Part shown: positions 8,277-16,722 of the stretch, one piece after another
Numbering within the stretch: the first letter of the stretch is position 1
Layout: each line of letters starts with the position of its first letter
Source of the DNA: Lachnospiraceae bacterium
Lineage (GTDB): Bacteria > Bacillota > Clostridia > Lachnospirales > Lachnospiraceae
Assembly (NCBI GenBank): GCA_017442585.1
Contig: JAFRZM010000021.1
Coordinates: 1 to 41,026 of the forward strand
DNA: 41,026 nt
Direction: 5' to 3'
Program-made: the position numbers and the translations under genes
Notes under the pieces: generated by a model
Told to the model about the DNA's origin: nothing
Databases searched by the model: none
What the model saw: the letters and a program-made list of their open reading frames with translations, nothing else

Positions 8277-8831
8277 ATGATCAAGGTAATTAGAAAAGAA
8301 GATTATAAGGTTACAAAGTGGAGCGGCGGCGTTACAAAGGAGATTTTAATCGTGCCTGAAGAGGGAGATTACGAAGAAAGAAGATTTTTGGCGCGTGTAA
8401 GCTCAGCGGTTGTTGAAGACCAGGAATCAGACTTTACGGAGCTTAAGGGTGTGCATCGCTACATTTCTCTTCTTCGCGGTGATATGGAACTTCAAATCAA
8501 CGATAACAAAAAGGTTATGATGCCACTCGATATCGTGGAGTTTGAAGGATCGGATAAGGTTCATTGTGTAGGTAAGGCAACGGACTTTAACCTCATGCTT
8601 AAGGGAAGTAACGGAACAATGAGTCTTTTGCCTATAGGCAAGGTGCGCGAGGCAAGAGAAGACGGTATCGTTTTGATATTTGCGGTGGGAGCCGTGCAGG
8701 TACGTTTCTCAAATGCGGATCCTGTGGAATTACAGACCGGAGATTCCTGCATGATAAAGGACGAAGATATGGATTTCTTGATTTACAGCGAGAAAACAAA
8801 GGATGTCCTTGTGACAGAGATATATGACTAA
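8277..8831 (+). CDS. HutD/Ves family cupin-like protein
   Basis: A 184-residue protein matching the HutD/Ves family, a bicupin fold: WSGGVTKEILIVPEEGDYEERRFLARVSSA near residues 15-43, then a SDFTELKGVHRYISLLRGDMEL core. In some bacteria HutD accompanies histidine utilisation genes; none are present here. Its biochemical role is not settled. ATG 8277 follows GGAG, 39 bases after the S66 gene, so it probably belongs to the azlCD-S66 operon. It ends where the ribosome site of the next gene begins. Confidence 0.75.
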   Translation: MIKVIRKEDYKVTKWSGGVTKEILIVPEEGDYEERRFLARVSSAVVEDQESDFTELKGVHRYISLLRGDMELQINDNKKVMMPLDIVEFEGSDKVHCVGKATDFNLMLKGSNGTMSLLPIGKVREAREDGIVLIFAVGAVQVRFSNADPVELQTGDSCMIKDEDMDFLIYSEKTKDVLVTEIYD

Positions 8832-8840
8832 GGAGTTATA

Positions 8841-9071
8841 ATGAGAGAAGAAGTTTTTAAGATGGAAAGGGAAGGACTTGTCAAAGAAGGCGACGTTTTA
8901 CCTATCACAGAAGGCAAGCTTCCAACATCATATTACTATACGTTGGGAAGAAGCTACGCGATGTCGGCGAACTTTGCACCGAATAACCGTATAAAGTCAC
9001 ACGAGGGAAAAGTTATAAAAGTAGAGACTGAGGAAGCGGGATTTTACGTAACGGTGGCATTCGATGAGTGA
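8841..9071 (+). CDS. Small conserved-looking protein of unknown function
   Basis: A 76-residue soluble protein that I do not recognise. AAGGAG overlaps the upstream stop codon and lies seven bases before ATG 8841, and coding-type composition continues through the frame, so it is a real gene. The sequence is charged, with a central YYYTLGRSYAMSANFAPNNRIKSHEGKV stretch that ends in beta-strand-like VIKVETEEAGFYVTVAFDE, suggesting a small beta-rich fold. There is no signal peptide or membrane segment. Tight spacing suggests cotranscription with the HutD-like and S66 genes. Confidence 0.65.
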   Translation: MREEVFKMEREGLVKEGDVLPITEGKLPTSYYYTLGRSYAMSANFAPNNRIKSHEGKVIKVETEEAGFYVTVAFDE

Positions 9072-9141
9072 TGTGTAGTTAATTTAAGAAGGTAGACATA
9101 TATAAGTTTATGAATTTACAGGTTTATGAAGAGGTTTATAC

Positions 9142-10125
9142 ATGGCTAAAAGCGAGAATCAGAAATTAAAACTTCTAAAGATAATTGAAATTCTTGAAAA
9201 TAAGACAGACGAAGATCACCCGATAACAATAGAACAACTGGAAAAAGAGCTTGAAGAATTTGGTATAAAGGCAGAGAGAAAAAGTCTCTACAGCGATTTG
9301 AATCTGTTGATTGATGACGGAATGGACATCGTGCGAGACGGAAAACGTAATTACCTTGCAAGCAGAAAATATGAGCTTGCGGAACTTAAGATGCTTTCTG
9401 ATGCAGTTGCTTCGTCTAAGTTTATAAGTGTGAAAAAGACGGAAGAACTTTTAAAGAAGCTTGAAGGCGAGGCATCGGTTTATCAGGCCAAAGAATTAAA
9501 AAGGGATTTGCGTTTCCTGGATCGTGTAAAGACGGAGAATGCAAAAATTTACTATAATCTAGACAGTATCTATCAGGCTATAGCCGGTAATAACAAGGTA
9601 ATGTTTGAGTACTTTGATTACGGGCTTAATAAAATCTTAAGCGTTAAAAAGAGTGACAAGCCTGTAGTGGTATCCCCTTTAAAACTAATATATGATAATG
9701 ATAATTATTATCTTGTTGCAAAGGTCGAGGCCAAAGCGGAAGGCGATAACGAGAGACATTACCGCGTCGATAAGATGAAGAACGTGACCGTTCTGGAAGA
9801 AAAGGGCGACCGTTCAAAAGATTTCGATCCGGTAAAGTTTACTAAGGCGACCTTTGGAATGTTCGGCGGTGAGCTTAAAAAGGTGAAACTAATTGCAGAC
9901 AATTCCATGATAGGAACCGTGATAGACAGATTCGGTAAAGATATTCCGGTTAAGAAAGAGTCCGATGACAAGTTCTCGACGCGCGTAGATGTGCATGTGA
10001 GTCAGCAGTTCTACGGATGGATTACAGGACTTGGCGGGAAGGTTTTAATAGACGGACCGGAGGATGTAAAAGGCGCTTATGCCGCGTATTTAAAGGGTTT
10101 ACTTGATAACTATAAGAAATCTTAA
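9142..10125 (+). CDS. WYL-domain transcriptional regulator with HTH
   Basis: A 327-residue regulator of the YafY/WYL group. Residues 1-70 form a winged helix (KLLKIIEILENKTDEDHPITIEQL..., then ERKSLYSDLNLLIDDGMDI as the recognition part). A WYL ligand-sensing domain spans about 140-220, with YYLVAKVE in the position of the WYL motif and the RHYRVDKMKNVTVLE strand. A WYL C-terminal extension runs from 230 to 325. ATG 9142 is preceded by GAGGT. It lies between the azlCD-S66-HutD genes and the membrane protein at 10239, whose leader contains a palindrome; control of either set is inferred. The ligand cannot be predicted. Confidence 0.85.
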   Translation: MAKSENQKLKLLKIIEILENKTDEDHPITIEQLEKELEEFGIKAERKSLYSDLNLLIDDGMDIVRDGKRNYLASRKYELAELKMLSDAVASSKFISVKKTEELLKKLEGEASVYQAKELKRDLRFLDRVKTENAKIYYNLDSIYQAIAGNNKVMFEYFDYGLNKILSVKKSDKPVVVSPLKLIYDNDNYYLVAKVEAKAEGDNERHYRVDKMKNVTVLEEKGDRSKDFDPVKFTKATFGMFGGELKKVKLIADNSMIGTVIDRFGKDIPVKKESDDKFSTRVDVHVSQQFYGWITGLGGKVLIDGPEDVKGAYAAYLKGLLDNYKKS

Positions 10126-10128
10126 TAG

Positions 10129-10151
10129 ACTAATTAATAACACTAATTAAT
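10129..10151. repeat. Direct repeat ACTAATTAAT upstream of promoter
   Basis: ACTAATTAAT occurs at 10129-10138 and 10142-10151, period 13 bp, just upstream of the -35 box of the next gene. It may act as an AT-rich UP element or a binding site. It is too AT-rich to rule out chance. Confidence 0.35.
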
Positions 10152-10156
10152 TGCTA

Positions 10157-10185
10157 TTGCACAATTTAACAATCTGTGATATAGT
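10157..10185 (+). promoter_or_regulatory. Sigma-A-type promoter of the 10239 membrane protein gene
   Basis: TTGCAC (10157-10162), 17 bp, TATAGT (10180-10185), with TG at 10177-10178 as an extended -10. Transcription would begin near 10191 and give a leader of roughly 48 bases. Confidence 0.75.
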
Positions 10186-10210
10186 CTTTCCTTGGGTATA
10201 TTTTATTATG

Positions 10211-10225
10211 TGCGTATTATACGCA
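10211..10225. promoter_or_regulatory. Palindrome TGCGTA-TTA-TACGCA in leader (putative operator)
   Basis: A perfect 15-bp dyad (two 6-bp arms, 3-bp spacer) lies between the predicted transcription start and the GAAGGG ribosome site. It is GC-rich compared with its surroundings. The WYL regulator encoded immediately upstream is the obvious candidate binder, by position only. The spacer is too short for a stable RNA loop, which favours a DNA operator. Confidence 0.5.
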
Positions 10226-10238
10226 GAAGGGAAAACTT

Positions 10239-11405
10239 ATGTCACTTAATCGTAAAAAGAAAATTTTCGGAGTCGAAACATTTGTATTCATTGTCGTCTT
10301 CATCGGCTTATTCGTTTTGGCGGGTAACAAGATGGGCGCGGCTAATCTTTTTAACACTATCATGAATACGAGTTTCGACTTACTTATTAATACTTGCTTT
10401 TTCATTATGGCTCTCGCCGTAGTTGCAGGCGGTATTGCGGGACTCTTTGGGGAATTCGGTCTTATCGCGTTGGCAGATAAGCTTATTTCACCGCTCATGA
10501 AGTGGTTATATGGACTTCCTGGTGCCGCATCTATAGGTGTCGTAACGACATATCTTTCGGACAACCCTGCAATCCTTACACTCGCAGCAGATAAGAATTT
10601 CAGAAAATACTTTAAGAAGTATCAGTTGCCGGCTTTGACAAACCTTGGTACTGCTTTTGGTATGGGTATGATCATCACTGCCTTTATGACAGGTTTAAAG
10701 TCACCTACAGGTGAAAGCTTCGGTAAGGCAGCCTTAATCGGCAATATCGGTGCGATTGTCGGAAGTATCGTATCTACAAGAATAATGCTTCATTTTACAA
10801 AGAAAGAATTTGGTAAGGAAGCTTATGCAGAGCCTGATCTTGCAACAGATGTGCAGGAGAAGGTTATGACACGTGATATTTCTGACGGTTCCGTTGCAAG
10901 CCGTGTTATGAATGCGCTTTTATCAGGAGGTAAAAGTGGCGTTGATTTGGGACTTTCGATAATTCCGGGCGTTCTTATAATCTGTACGTTAGTTATGATT
11001 CTTACAAACGGTGCAGGCGAAGGCGGCGTATATACGGGTGCCGCATACGAAGGACTTGAAATCTTACCTGTTATCGGTCAGAAGATAGATTTTATCTTAA
11101 AGCCACTTTTCGGATTCTCAAGCGCATCATGTATATCGGTTCCGATAACCGCACTTGGAGCAGCCGCGGCAGCTATAGGACTTATTCCGCAGATGCTTTC
11201 CAAGGGCATCGCAAATGCACATGATGTTGCGGTATTTACGGCTATGTGCATGTGCTTTTCGGGATATTTGAGCACACACATCGCAATGATGGATAGCATG
11301 AAGTTCAATGAGTTAACAGGTAAGGCAATCCTTTCGCACACAATCGGAGGCATTTGCGCCGGCATCGCAGCGAACTGGATCTATCAACTTATCTCGCTCA
11401 TCTAA
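10239..11405 (+). CDS. CD0519/CD1768 family membrane protein (nucleoside-recognition/Gate type)
   Basis: A 388-residue polytopic membrane protein with about eight to ten hydrophobic segments. The region GVVTTYLSDNPAILTLAADKNFRKYFKKYQLPALTNLGTAFGMGM (about residues 99-145) matches the clostridial family named after CD0519/CD1768, related to Gate-domain proteins; substrate and function are not known to me. A long cytoplasmic-looking charged loop lies near 188-220. ATG 10239 is preceded by GAAGGG. The gene has its own promoter and a strong terminator, so it is a single-gene unit, possibly regulated by the upstream WYL protein. Confidence 0.75.
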   Translation: MSLNRKKKIFGVETFVFIVVFIGLFVLAGNKMGAANLFNTIMNTSFDLLINTCFFIMALAVVAGGIAGLFGEFGLIALADKLISPLMKWLYGLPGAASIGVVTTYLSDNPAILTLAADKNFRKYFKKYQLPALTNLGTAFGMGMIITAFMTGLKSPTGESFGKAALIGNIGAIVGSIVSTRIMLHFTKKEFGKEAYAEPDLATDVQEKVMTRDISDGSVASRVMNALLSGGKSGVDLGLSIIPGVLIICTLVMILTNGAGEGGVYTGAAYEGLEILPVIGQKIDFILKPLFGFSSASCISVPITALGAAAAAIGLIPQMLSKGIANAHDVAVFTAMCMCFSGYLSTHIAMMDSMKFNELTGKAILSHTIGGICAGIAANWIYQLISLI

Positions 11406-11425
11406 TTATTATGTAAATTATTATG

Positions 11426-11480
11426 AAGCATAGCATGTGGATTAATCGATTCGCTACGATCTCACATGCTATGCTTTTTT
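11426..11480 (+). terminator. Strong Rho-independent terminator
   Basis: A perfect 14-bp inverted repeat (11426-11439 with 11463-11476, AAGCATAGCATGTG and its complement) with a 23-base loop is followed by TTTTTT. It ends the CD0519/CD1768-type gene. Confidence 0.85.
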
Positions 11481-11509
11481 AATTCTATTCATAGCGTAGC
11501 GGTTGAAAG

Positions 11510-11643
11510 ACGTAGGAAATAAGAGATGCGATGAGGCACCTTGCGGAGCCCCGGTCCTTAGTGAGCGCTTTTTGCGAGCTTAGTACCGCTGGTGCGACGG
11601 ACGAGCGAAAGCGTGTGCCGAATGCATCTCTTATTTTCTACGT
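11510..11643. repeat. 134-bp element with 20-bp inverted ends and internal hairpins
   Basis: The ends, 11510-11529 and 11624-11643, are complementary over 20 bases with one G-T pair. Inside them GGCAC (11535-11539) pairs with GTGCC (11615-11619). The interior is far more GC-rich than the surroundings and contains an imperfect dyad at about 11553-11587 (GGTCCTTAG... and ...CTTAGTACC). The whole could fold into one rod-like RNA. It could be a non-autonomous mobile element (MITE-like), a dispersed repeat, or a structured RNA. No target-site duplication is clear. Confidence 0.6.
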
Positions 11644-11691
11644 AAATATACGATTTTATAAATATTTTAGAAATAGAACAGGTTTATTTTA

Positions 11692-11720
11692 TTGCTTAAA
11701 TAGTAGGATATGGATATAAT
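11692..11720 (+). promoter_or_regulatory. Sigma-A-type promoter of ftsH
   Basis: TTGCTT (11692-11697), 17 bp, TATAAT (11715-11720). A second TATAAT lies at 11726-11731 but has no good -35 at the right distance. The ftsH leader would be about 35 bases. Confidence 0.75.
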
Positions 11721-11762
11721 TAACGTATAATGCGTTTATATATGCGTAGAAAGGAAGCATAC

Positions 11763-13739
11763 ATGTCCGAGGAGAATAGAAATCAAAACTTTAATGATAA
11801 TAACAACAGAGATAACAAGGGACAAGGCGGAGGCCCGGGCGGCCCAAATAACGGCAAAAGGCCTAATAACCCCGTCCTTTCCGTCCTTGTCATAATCTTA
11901 GTAGGCTTATTCATTTTTACCTGCTACCAGACATTGACAAGCAACTACAGAACACAAGAGATAACCTACAATAAGTTCATCGAACTCGTAGAAAATGACC
12001 AGGTATATGAAGTAACCATTACCGCAAGACAGTACAATATCACATTAAAAGACGCAAACGGTAAAAAAGGCAACACAGTTCTTGTTACCGGCGCAATGGA
12101 TGACGATGAACTCATTCCGCTTTTAAAAGAACACGGAGTTTCATTTGAAAAAGAGATTCCGAAAGATACAGCAAATTACGTATTTAATATATTGTCGATA
12201 ATCTTACCGCTCATTCTTTTCTTTTGGCTTGGAAGTTCACTTTTAAAGAAAATGGGTCAGGGTATGGGAGGACTTGGAATTAAGAATAACGTCAAGGTTT
12301 ACGTAGAAAAAGAAACCGGCGTTAAGTTCTCTGATGTAGCAGGACAGGAAGAAGCCAAAGAGTCATTGCAGGAAGTTGTAGACTTCCTTAATAATCCGAA
12401 GAAATACGCAGCAATCGGTGCAAAGCTTCCTAAGGGAGCACTTCTTGTAGGCCCTCCGGGAACAGGTAAGACACTTCTTGCGAAGGCAGTTGCAGGTGAA
12501 GCAGGCGTACCGTTCTTCTCTATCGCAGGTTCCGATTTCGTTGAAATGTTCGTCGGTGTCGGTGCAAAGAGAGTACGAGACCTCTTTGAAGCTGCAGCAA
12601 AGTCTGCACCGTGTATCATCTTCATCGACGAAATCGATGCTATCGGTAAGTCAAGAGATTCAAGATACGGCGGCGGAAACGACGAAAGAGAACAGACCTT
12701 AAACCAGCTTTTGGCAGAGATGGACGGATTCGACACATCAAAGGGAATTTTGATGCTTGCAGCAACAAACCGTCCTGACGTACTTGATAAAGCATTACTT
12801 CGTCCCGGAAGATTTGATAGAAGAATTATCGTAGACCGCCCTGATTTAAAGGGACGTATTGATACATTAAAGGTACATTCAAAAGATGTCCTTATGGATG
12901 ATACCGTAGACTTCGATGAAATAGGTCTTGCAACAAGCGGTGCCGTAGGTTCCGATCTTGCAAACATGATAAACGAAGCTGCGTTAAACGCTGTTAAAAA
13001 CGGACGTAAGGCAGTTTCTCAGAAAGATTTATTGGAATCTGTTGAAACCGTCATCGCAGGTAAAGAAAAGAAAGACCGCATAATGAGTAAAGAAGAGCGT
13101 AAGATTGTAGCTTACCACGAAGTTGGTCACGCTCTTACAACAACTCTTCAAAAGCATACAGAGCCGATACAAAAGATTACTATTGTTCCGAGAACAAAGG
13201 GCTCTTTAGGCTACGTAATGCAGACACCTGAGGAAGAAAAGTACTTGATGAGTAAAGACGAGCTTGAGGCAAAGCTTGTAACCTTCATGGCAGGACGCGC
13301 TGCGGAAGAAATCGTATTTGATTCCGTAACGACAGGTGCTTCAAATGATATCGAGCAGGCGACAAACCTTGCGCGTGCAATGATTACACAGTACGGTATG
13401 AGCGAGAAGTTCGGACTTATGGGACTTGAATCCGTTGAGAATAGATATTTAGACGGCCGTGCAGTACTTAATTGTGGTGAGGCAACTGCATCCGAGATTG
13501 ATATCGAGGTAAAAGAGCTCTTAAAGAAGAGTTACGAAAAAGCTAAGAGCCTTCTTTCCGAGAACCGCGAAGTATTGGATAAGTTAGCGGCCTTCCTTAT
13601 CGAGAAAGAATCTATTACAGGTAAGGAATTCATGAAGATTTATAATTCCGTTAAGGGTGAAGAAGAAATCTTCGAAGATGAAGGTGTAGACAGTGACAAG
13701 GCAGAGGAAACAGAGCCTGAAATGTTTGTAGAAGAATAA
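11763..13739 (+). CDS. ftsH: ATP-dependent zinc metalloprotease FtsH
   Basis: A 658-residue membrane-anchored AAA+ protease that degrades misfolded and regulatory proteins. ATG 11763 is chosen because AAAGGA lies eight bases upstream and the next ATG upstream (11730) lies at the edge of the -10 region. Order of parts: Gly/Asn-rich N-terminus, membrane helix about 38-56, small extracytoplasmic domain, helix about 140-159, Walker A GPPGTGKT at 230-237, Walker B IIFIDEID ending at 292, second region of homology with RPGRFDRR to 354, and zinc site HEVGH at 452-456. The acidic tail is usual. It has its own promoter; uvrC follows after a hairpin. Confidence 0.96.
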   Translation: MSEENRNQNFNDNNNRDNKGQGGGPGGPNNGKRPNNPVLSVLVIILVGLFIFTCYQTLTSNYRTQEITYNKFIELVENDQVYEVTITARQYNITLKDANGKKGNTVLVTGAMDDDELIPLLKEHGVSFEKEIPKDTANYVFNILSIILPLILFFWLGSSLLKKMGQGMGGLGIKNNVKVYVEKETGVKFSDVAGQEEAKESLQEVVDFLNNPKKYAAIGAKLPKGALLVGPPGTGKTLLAKAVAGEAGVPFFSIAGSDFVEMFVGVGAKRVRDLFEAAAKSAPCIIFIDEIDAIGKSRDSRYGGGNDEREQTLNQLLAEMDGFDTSKGILMLAATNRPDVLDKALLRPGRFDRRIIVDRPDLKGRIDTLKVHSKDVLMDDTVDFDEIGLATSGAVGSDLANMINEAALNAVKNGRKAVSQKDLLESVETVIAGKEKKDRIMSKEERKIVAYHEVGHALTTTLQKHTEPIQKITIVPRTKGSLGYVMQTPEEEKYLMSKDELEAKLVTFMAGRAAEEIVFDSVTTGASNDIEQATNLARAMITQYGMSEKFGLMGLESVENRYLDGRAVLNCGEATASEIDIEVKELLKKSYEKAKSLLSENREVLDKLAAFLIEKESITGKEFMKIYNSVKGEEEIFEDEGVDSDKAEETEPEMFVEE

Positions 13740-13745
13740 TGTTTT

Positions 13746-13767
13746 CGGCAAGGCGTATGCCTTGCCG
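13746..13767 (+). terminator. Hairpin between ftsH and uvrC
   Basis: A perfect 9-bp stem, CGGCAAGGC (13746-13754) with its complement (13759-13767), has a 4-base loop and is followed by only TTCTT. It begins six bases after the ftsH stop. It could be a weak terminator, an attenuator, or a 3' end that protects ftsH mRNA, while letting some transcription reach uvrC. Confidence 0.6.
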
Positions 13768-13791
13768 TTCTTCGCAAAAAGGAAACAAAGT

Positions 13792-15645
13792 ATGGATTTT
13801 GATTTTGAAAAAGAATTAAAAAAGCTCCCGACAAGTCCCGGCGTATATATAATGCATGACGAAAAAGACGAGATAATATATGTTGGTAAAGCGATAAACC
13901 TAAAGAATCGTGTAAGACAGTATTTCCGTCCCGGCGCTGATGGCAGAATTAAGATAGAAAAGATGATGCCGCATGTCTCAAGGTTTGAATACATCGTAAC
14001 CGATTCTGAGCTTGAAGCACTTGTCCTAGAGAATAACCTAATCAAAGAATATTCCCCAAAATATAATACATGCCTTAAGGATGGTAAGACCTATCCTTTT
14101 ATTTGTGTGACCTTAGAAGACGAATTCCCTCGTCTTCTTTTTTCACGTAGAGTAAAAAAAGGAAAATCAAAATACTTCGGTCCTTTTATCGGAAGTGCAC
14201 AGGTAAGGGACACCATAGATCTTTTAGAACGCCTCTATCACATAAGAAACTGTGATAAACCAATCCGTGAAGGAAAGACATACGAACGCGCATGCCTTTA
14301 TAAAGAAATGCGTATGTGCGACGCGCCTTGCATCGGCGGTATAGATAAAGAAACGTACATGAAAAATGTCGAGAAAGTTATCGGTTTTCTTAACGGCGAT
14401 TATAAAGATGTACTTAATGATTTGAAATCCAAAATGGAAAAAGAAGCTTCGGAAATGAAATTTGAAGAAGCAGCATATTACAGAGATTTAATGGAAGCGG
14501 TGAGAACCGTTACCGAACGTCAAAAGATAAATAACTTAGACGGTGAAGATCGCGATATCGTAGCCATAGCCGTAGAGGACAGAGACTGTGTGGCACAGGT
14601 ATTTATGGTAAGGGACGGTAAGCTTATAGGTAGAGAGCATGTCTATATAAACGTGGCAGAAGACGAAGAAAAAAGCGATATACTGAATAGTTTTATCTCT
14701 CAGTATTACAGTGGCACGCCATTTTTGCCTAAAGAGATTGTAACGGTAGAAGAACCGTACGGTAGCGAAGAACTTGAGAACTGGCTTACAAACAAGAAGG
14801 GGTCAAAGGTTATAATTCTTACACCAAAGCAAGGAAAGCATAAACGCCTCGTTGACATGGCAGCGAAAAACGCGGCACTCCTTTTAAAGAAAAATAAAGA
14901 AGAAATAAAGCGCCAGGAGGCAAAAACAATCGGTGCGATGCGAGAACTTGCAACGCTTCTTGATCTTCCGGGATTAAAGAGAGTAGAGGCATTCGATATA
15001 TCGAATACCAGCGGATTTTTATCTGTAGGCTCCATGGTTGTATTTGAGGATGGTAAACCTAAAAAGAATGACTACAGAAAGTTTAGATTAAAGACTGTCG
15101 AAGGACCGAATGATTATGCTTCGATGAATGAGGTTTTGACCAGAAGATTCATGCATGGAATCGAAGAGAAGGAAGAATTAAAAGAGTCATCCTTTACGAG
15201 ATTTCCGGATTGTATCTTTATGGATGGCGGAAAGGGACAAGTCCATATTGCAGAAGAAGTTTTAAGAAACTTAGGGCTTGATATCCCTGTCGCGGGAATG
15301 GTTAAAGACGATAACCACAGGACTCGCGGAATATATTATAAAGATGTCGAACTCCCGATAAATACTTCGTCCGAAGGATTTAAACTACTTACAAGAATTC
15401 AGGATGAAGCACATCGTTTTGCGATTGAGTACCATAAATCACTTCGTACGAAGAATCAGGTACATTCAATTTTGGATGATATTCCGGGCGTCGGCGAAAA
15501 GCGCCGTTTAGCCCTTCTTAAAGCCTATACTTCGGTAGAAGAAATCAAAAATGCGTCGATAGAAGAGCTTAGTAAAATCGAAGGATTTAATAAGAAGGCA
15601 GCGGAAGCGGTTTATAATTTCTTTAACAGTGAAAATGATGCATAA
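13792..15645 (+). CDS. uvrC: Excinuclease ABC subunit C
   Basis: UvrC, the dual-incision nuclease of nucleotide excision repair, 617 residues from ATG 13792 (AAAGGA upstream; the earlier ATG 13762 lies inside the hairpin). The GIY-YIG domain at about 14-92 makes the 3' cut (GVYIM... IIYVGKA). A Cys-containing linker spans about 154-180. The UVR domain at about 202-237 contacts UvrB. The RNase H-like domain makes the 5' cut, with Asp402 in FDISN, Asp478 in MDGGKGQ and His541. Two helix-hairpin-helix motifs cover about 555-612. All key parts are present. Confidence 0.96.
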   Translation: MDFDFEKELKKLPTSPGVYIMHDEKDEIIYVGKAINLKNRVRQYFRPGADGRIKIEKMMPHVSRFEYIVTDSELEALVLENNLIKEYSPKYNTCLKDGKTYPFICVTLEDEFPRLLFSRRVKKGKSKYFGPFIGSAQVRDTIDLLERLYHIRNCDKPIREGKTYERACLYKEMRMCDAPCIGGIDKETYMKNVEKVIGFLNGDYKDVLNDLKSKMEKEASEMKFEEAAYYRDLMEAVRTVTERQKINNLDGEDRDIVAIAVEDRDCVAQVFMVRDGKLIGREHVYINVAEDEEKSDILNSFISQYYSGTPFLPKEIVTVEEPYGSEELENWLTNKKGSKVIILTPKQGKHKRLVDMAAKNAALLLKKNKEEIKRQEAKTIGAMRELATLLDLPGLKRVEAFDISNTSGFLSVGSMVVFEDGKPKKNDYRKFRLKTVEGPNDYASMNEVLTRRFMHGIEEKEELKESSFTRFPDCIFMDGGKGQVHIAEEVLRNLGLDIPVAGMVKDDNHRTRGIYYKDVELPINTSSEGFKLLTRIQDEAHRFAIEYHKSLRTKNQVHSILDDIPGVGEKRRLALLKAYTSVEEIKNASIEELSKIEGFNKKAAEAVYNFFNSENDA

Positions 15646-15661
15646 ATTAATGTAAGCGTGT

Positions 15662-15690
15662 TTGCCTATTGACGGCAAGTGTGATAGAAT
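15662..15690 (+). promoter_or_regulatory. Possible hprK promoter with overlapping dyad
   Basis: TTGCCT (15662-15667), 17 bp, TAGAAT (15685-15690), with TG at 15682-15683. An inverted repeat TTGCC/GGCAA (15662-15666 with 15674-15678) covers the -35 region and might be an operator. Confidence 0.5.
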
Positions 15691-15723
15691 TATCCTGTTG
15701 GAGTTTAATTTCAAGAGGTGTCT

Positions 15724-16650
15724 ATGCAGGTATTAAAAGTAAGCGCTCTTTCTGAGCACTTTAACCTTAAAAACTACACAGAAAAAGTCGACCTTGAGAA
15801 GGCGTATATCGAAGAGCCCGATGTTAACCGTTTGGCGTTACAGCTTACGGATTTCTTTGATTTTTTTCAGGAGACCCGTGTACAGCTTATAGGTAAGGTC
15901 GAAAGCGCATATCTTGAAGAGCAGGACGAGGAAAGAAAGCGTAAGGTTTACGAGAAACTTTGCTCATATAAAGTTCCTTGCATAATCTTTTCGAGAGATA
16001 TTATGCCTGATGAAAGCTTACTTAAGATTGCAGCAAGTAAGAGCATTCCGGTACTTGGAACCGGACGTGACACCAGTACATTTTTATCCGACCTTATTAT
16101 CTATCTTAAGGATATGTTCGCGCCGTCAATTACGGTGCACGGCGTACTTATAGACGTCGATGGCGAAGGCGTACTTATTACCGGAGAATCCGGAATAGGT
16201 AAAAGCGAAGCGGCCCTTGAACTTATTCAGAAAGGGCATAGACTCGTTGCCGATGATGCGGTAGTTATACGAAAGATAGACGACACAACGCTTGTGGGTT
16301 CGGCACCGCCTTTAACAAAGCACTTCTTAGAGGTACGCGGTATCGGTATAATAGATGTGCAGATGATATTCGGTACGAAGTCGGTTATTGATTCACAAAG
16401 TATCGACCTTGTGATTAAGCTTACCGACTGGAACGGAGCAATTGAATTTGACCGCGTCGGATTAAATGATGAATATATAGAATACCTTGGTACAAAGGTT
16501 ACATGCCAGACCCTTCCTATTAGACCGGGAAGAAATATTGCCAATATCTGTGAGGTTGCGGCAGTAAATCATAGACAAAAAAAGTTGGGCTACAATGCCG
16601 CACGTGAGCTTTACCGCCGCATGCAGGAAAATGCCGAAGAAAAAGAATAA
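15724..16650 (+). CDS. hprK: HPr kinase/phosphorylase
   Basis: HprK phosphorylates Ser46 of HPr and Crh and removes the phosphate, linking sugar status to carbon catabolite control. The protein has 308 residues from ATG 15724 (AAGAGG five bases upstream; GTG 15718 is an alternative). The N-terminal domain runs to about 128. The catalytic domain holds His139, the P-loop GESGIGKS at 154-161, acidic residues in VADDAV at 175-180, and the family signature LEVRGIGIID at 202-211. Its likely substrate in this window is the Crh-like protein at 20913. Confidence 0.95.
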   Translation: MQVLKVSALSEHFNLKNYTEKVDLEKAYIEEPDVNRLALQLTDFFDFFQETRVQLIGKVESAYLEEQDEERKRKVYEKLCSYKVPCIIFSRDIMPDESLLKIAASKSIPVLGTGRDTSTFLSDLIIYLKDMFAPSITVHGVLIDVDGEGVLITGESGIGKSEAALELIQKGHRLVADDAVVIRKIDDTTLVGSAPPLTKHFLEVRGIGIIDVQMIFGTKSVIDSQSIDLVIKLTDWNGAIEFDRVGLNDEYIEYLGTKVTCQTLPIRPGRNIANICEVAAVNHRQKKLGYNAARELYRRMQENAEEKE

Positions 16651-16722
16651 GCCGTTAAGTCAGAATGTTTATACAGTAATGACTTCGTGATAAATTTTAA
16701 ATTTCTTAAGGGGGAAAACCAA

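Larger units (their letters stand above)
11406..11762. other. 357-bp intergenic region before ftsH
   Basis: In order it holds the terminator of the membrane protein gene (11426-11480), a 134-bp structured element (11510-11643), an AT-rich stretch and the ftsH promoter (11692-11720). A 62-codon open frame over the element is not convincing as a gene. Confidence 0.8.

Noticed and set aside
10217..10564. 115-codon minus-strand open frame at the start of the membrane protein gene
   Set aside because: It overlaps the promoter leader and the 5' end of the CD0519/CD1768-type gene, with no ribosome site on that strand.
11531..11719. 62-codon + strand open frame over the structured element
   Set aside because: It lacks a ribosome site, runs across the inverted repeat and into the ftsH promoter, and shows no recognisable or compositionally plausible protein.
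12299..12967. 222-codon open frame on the minus strand inside ftsH
   Set aside because: It is antisense to the conserved FtsH AAA+ core, has no ribosome site, and its Ser/Pro/Arg-rich translation is that of a reverse-complement shadow.
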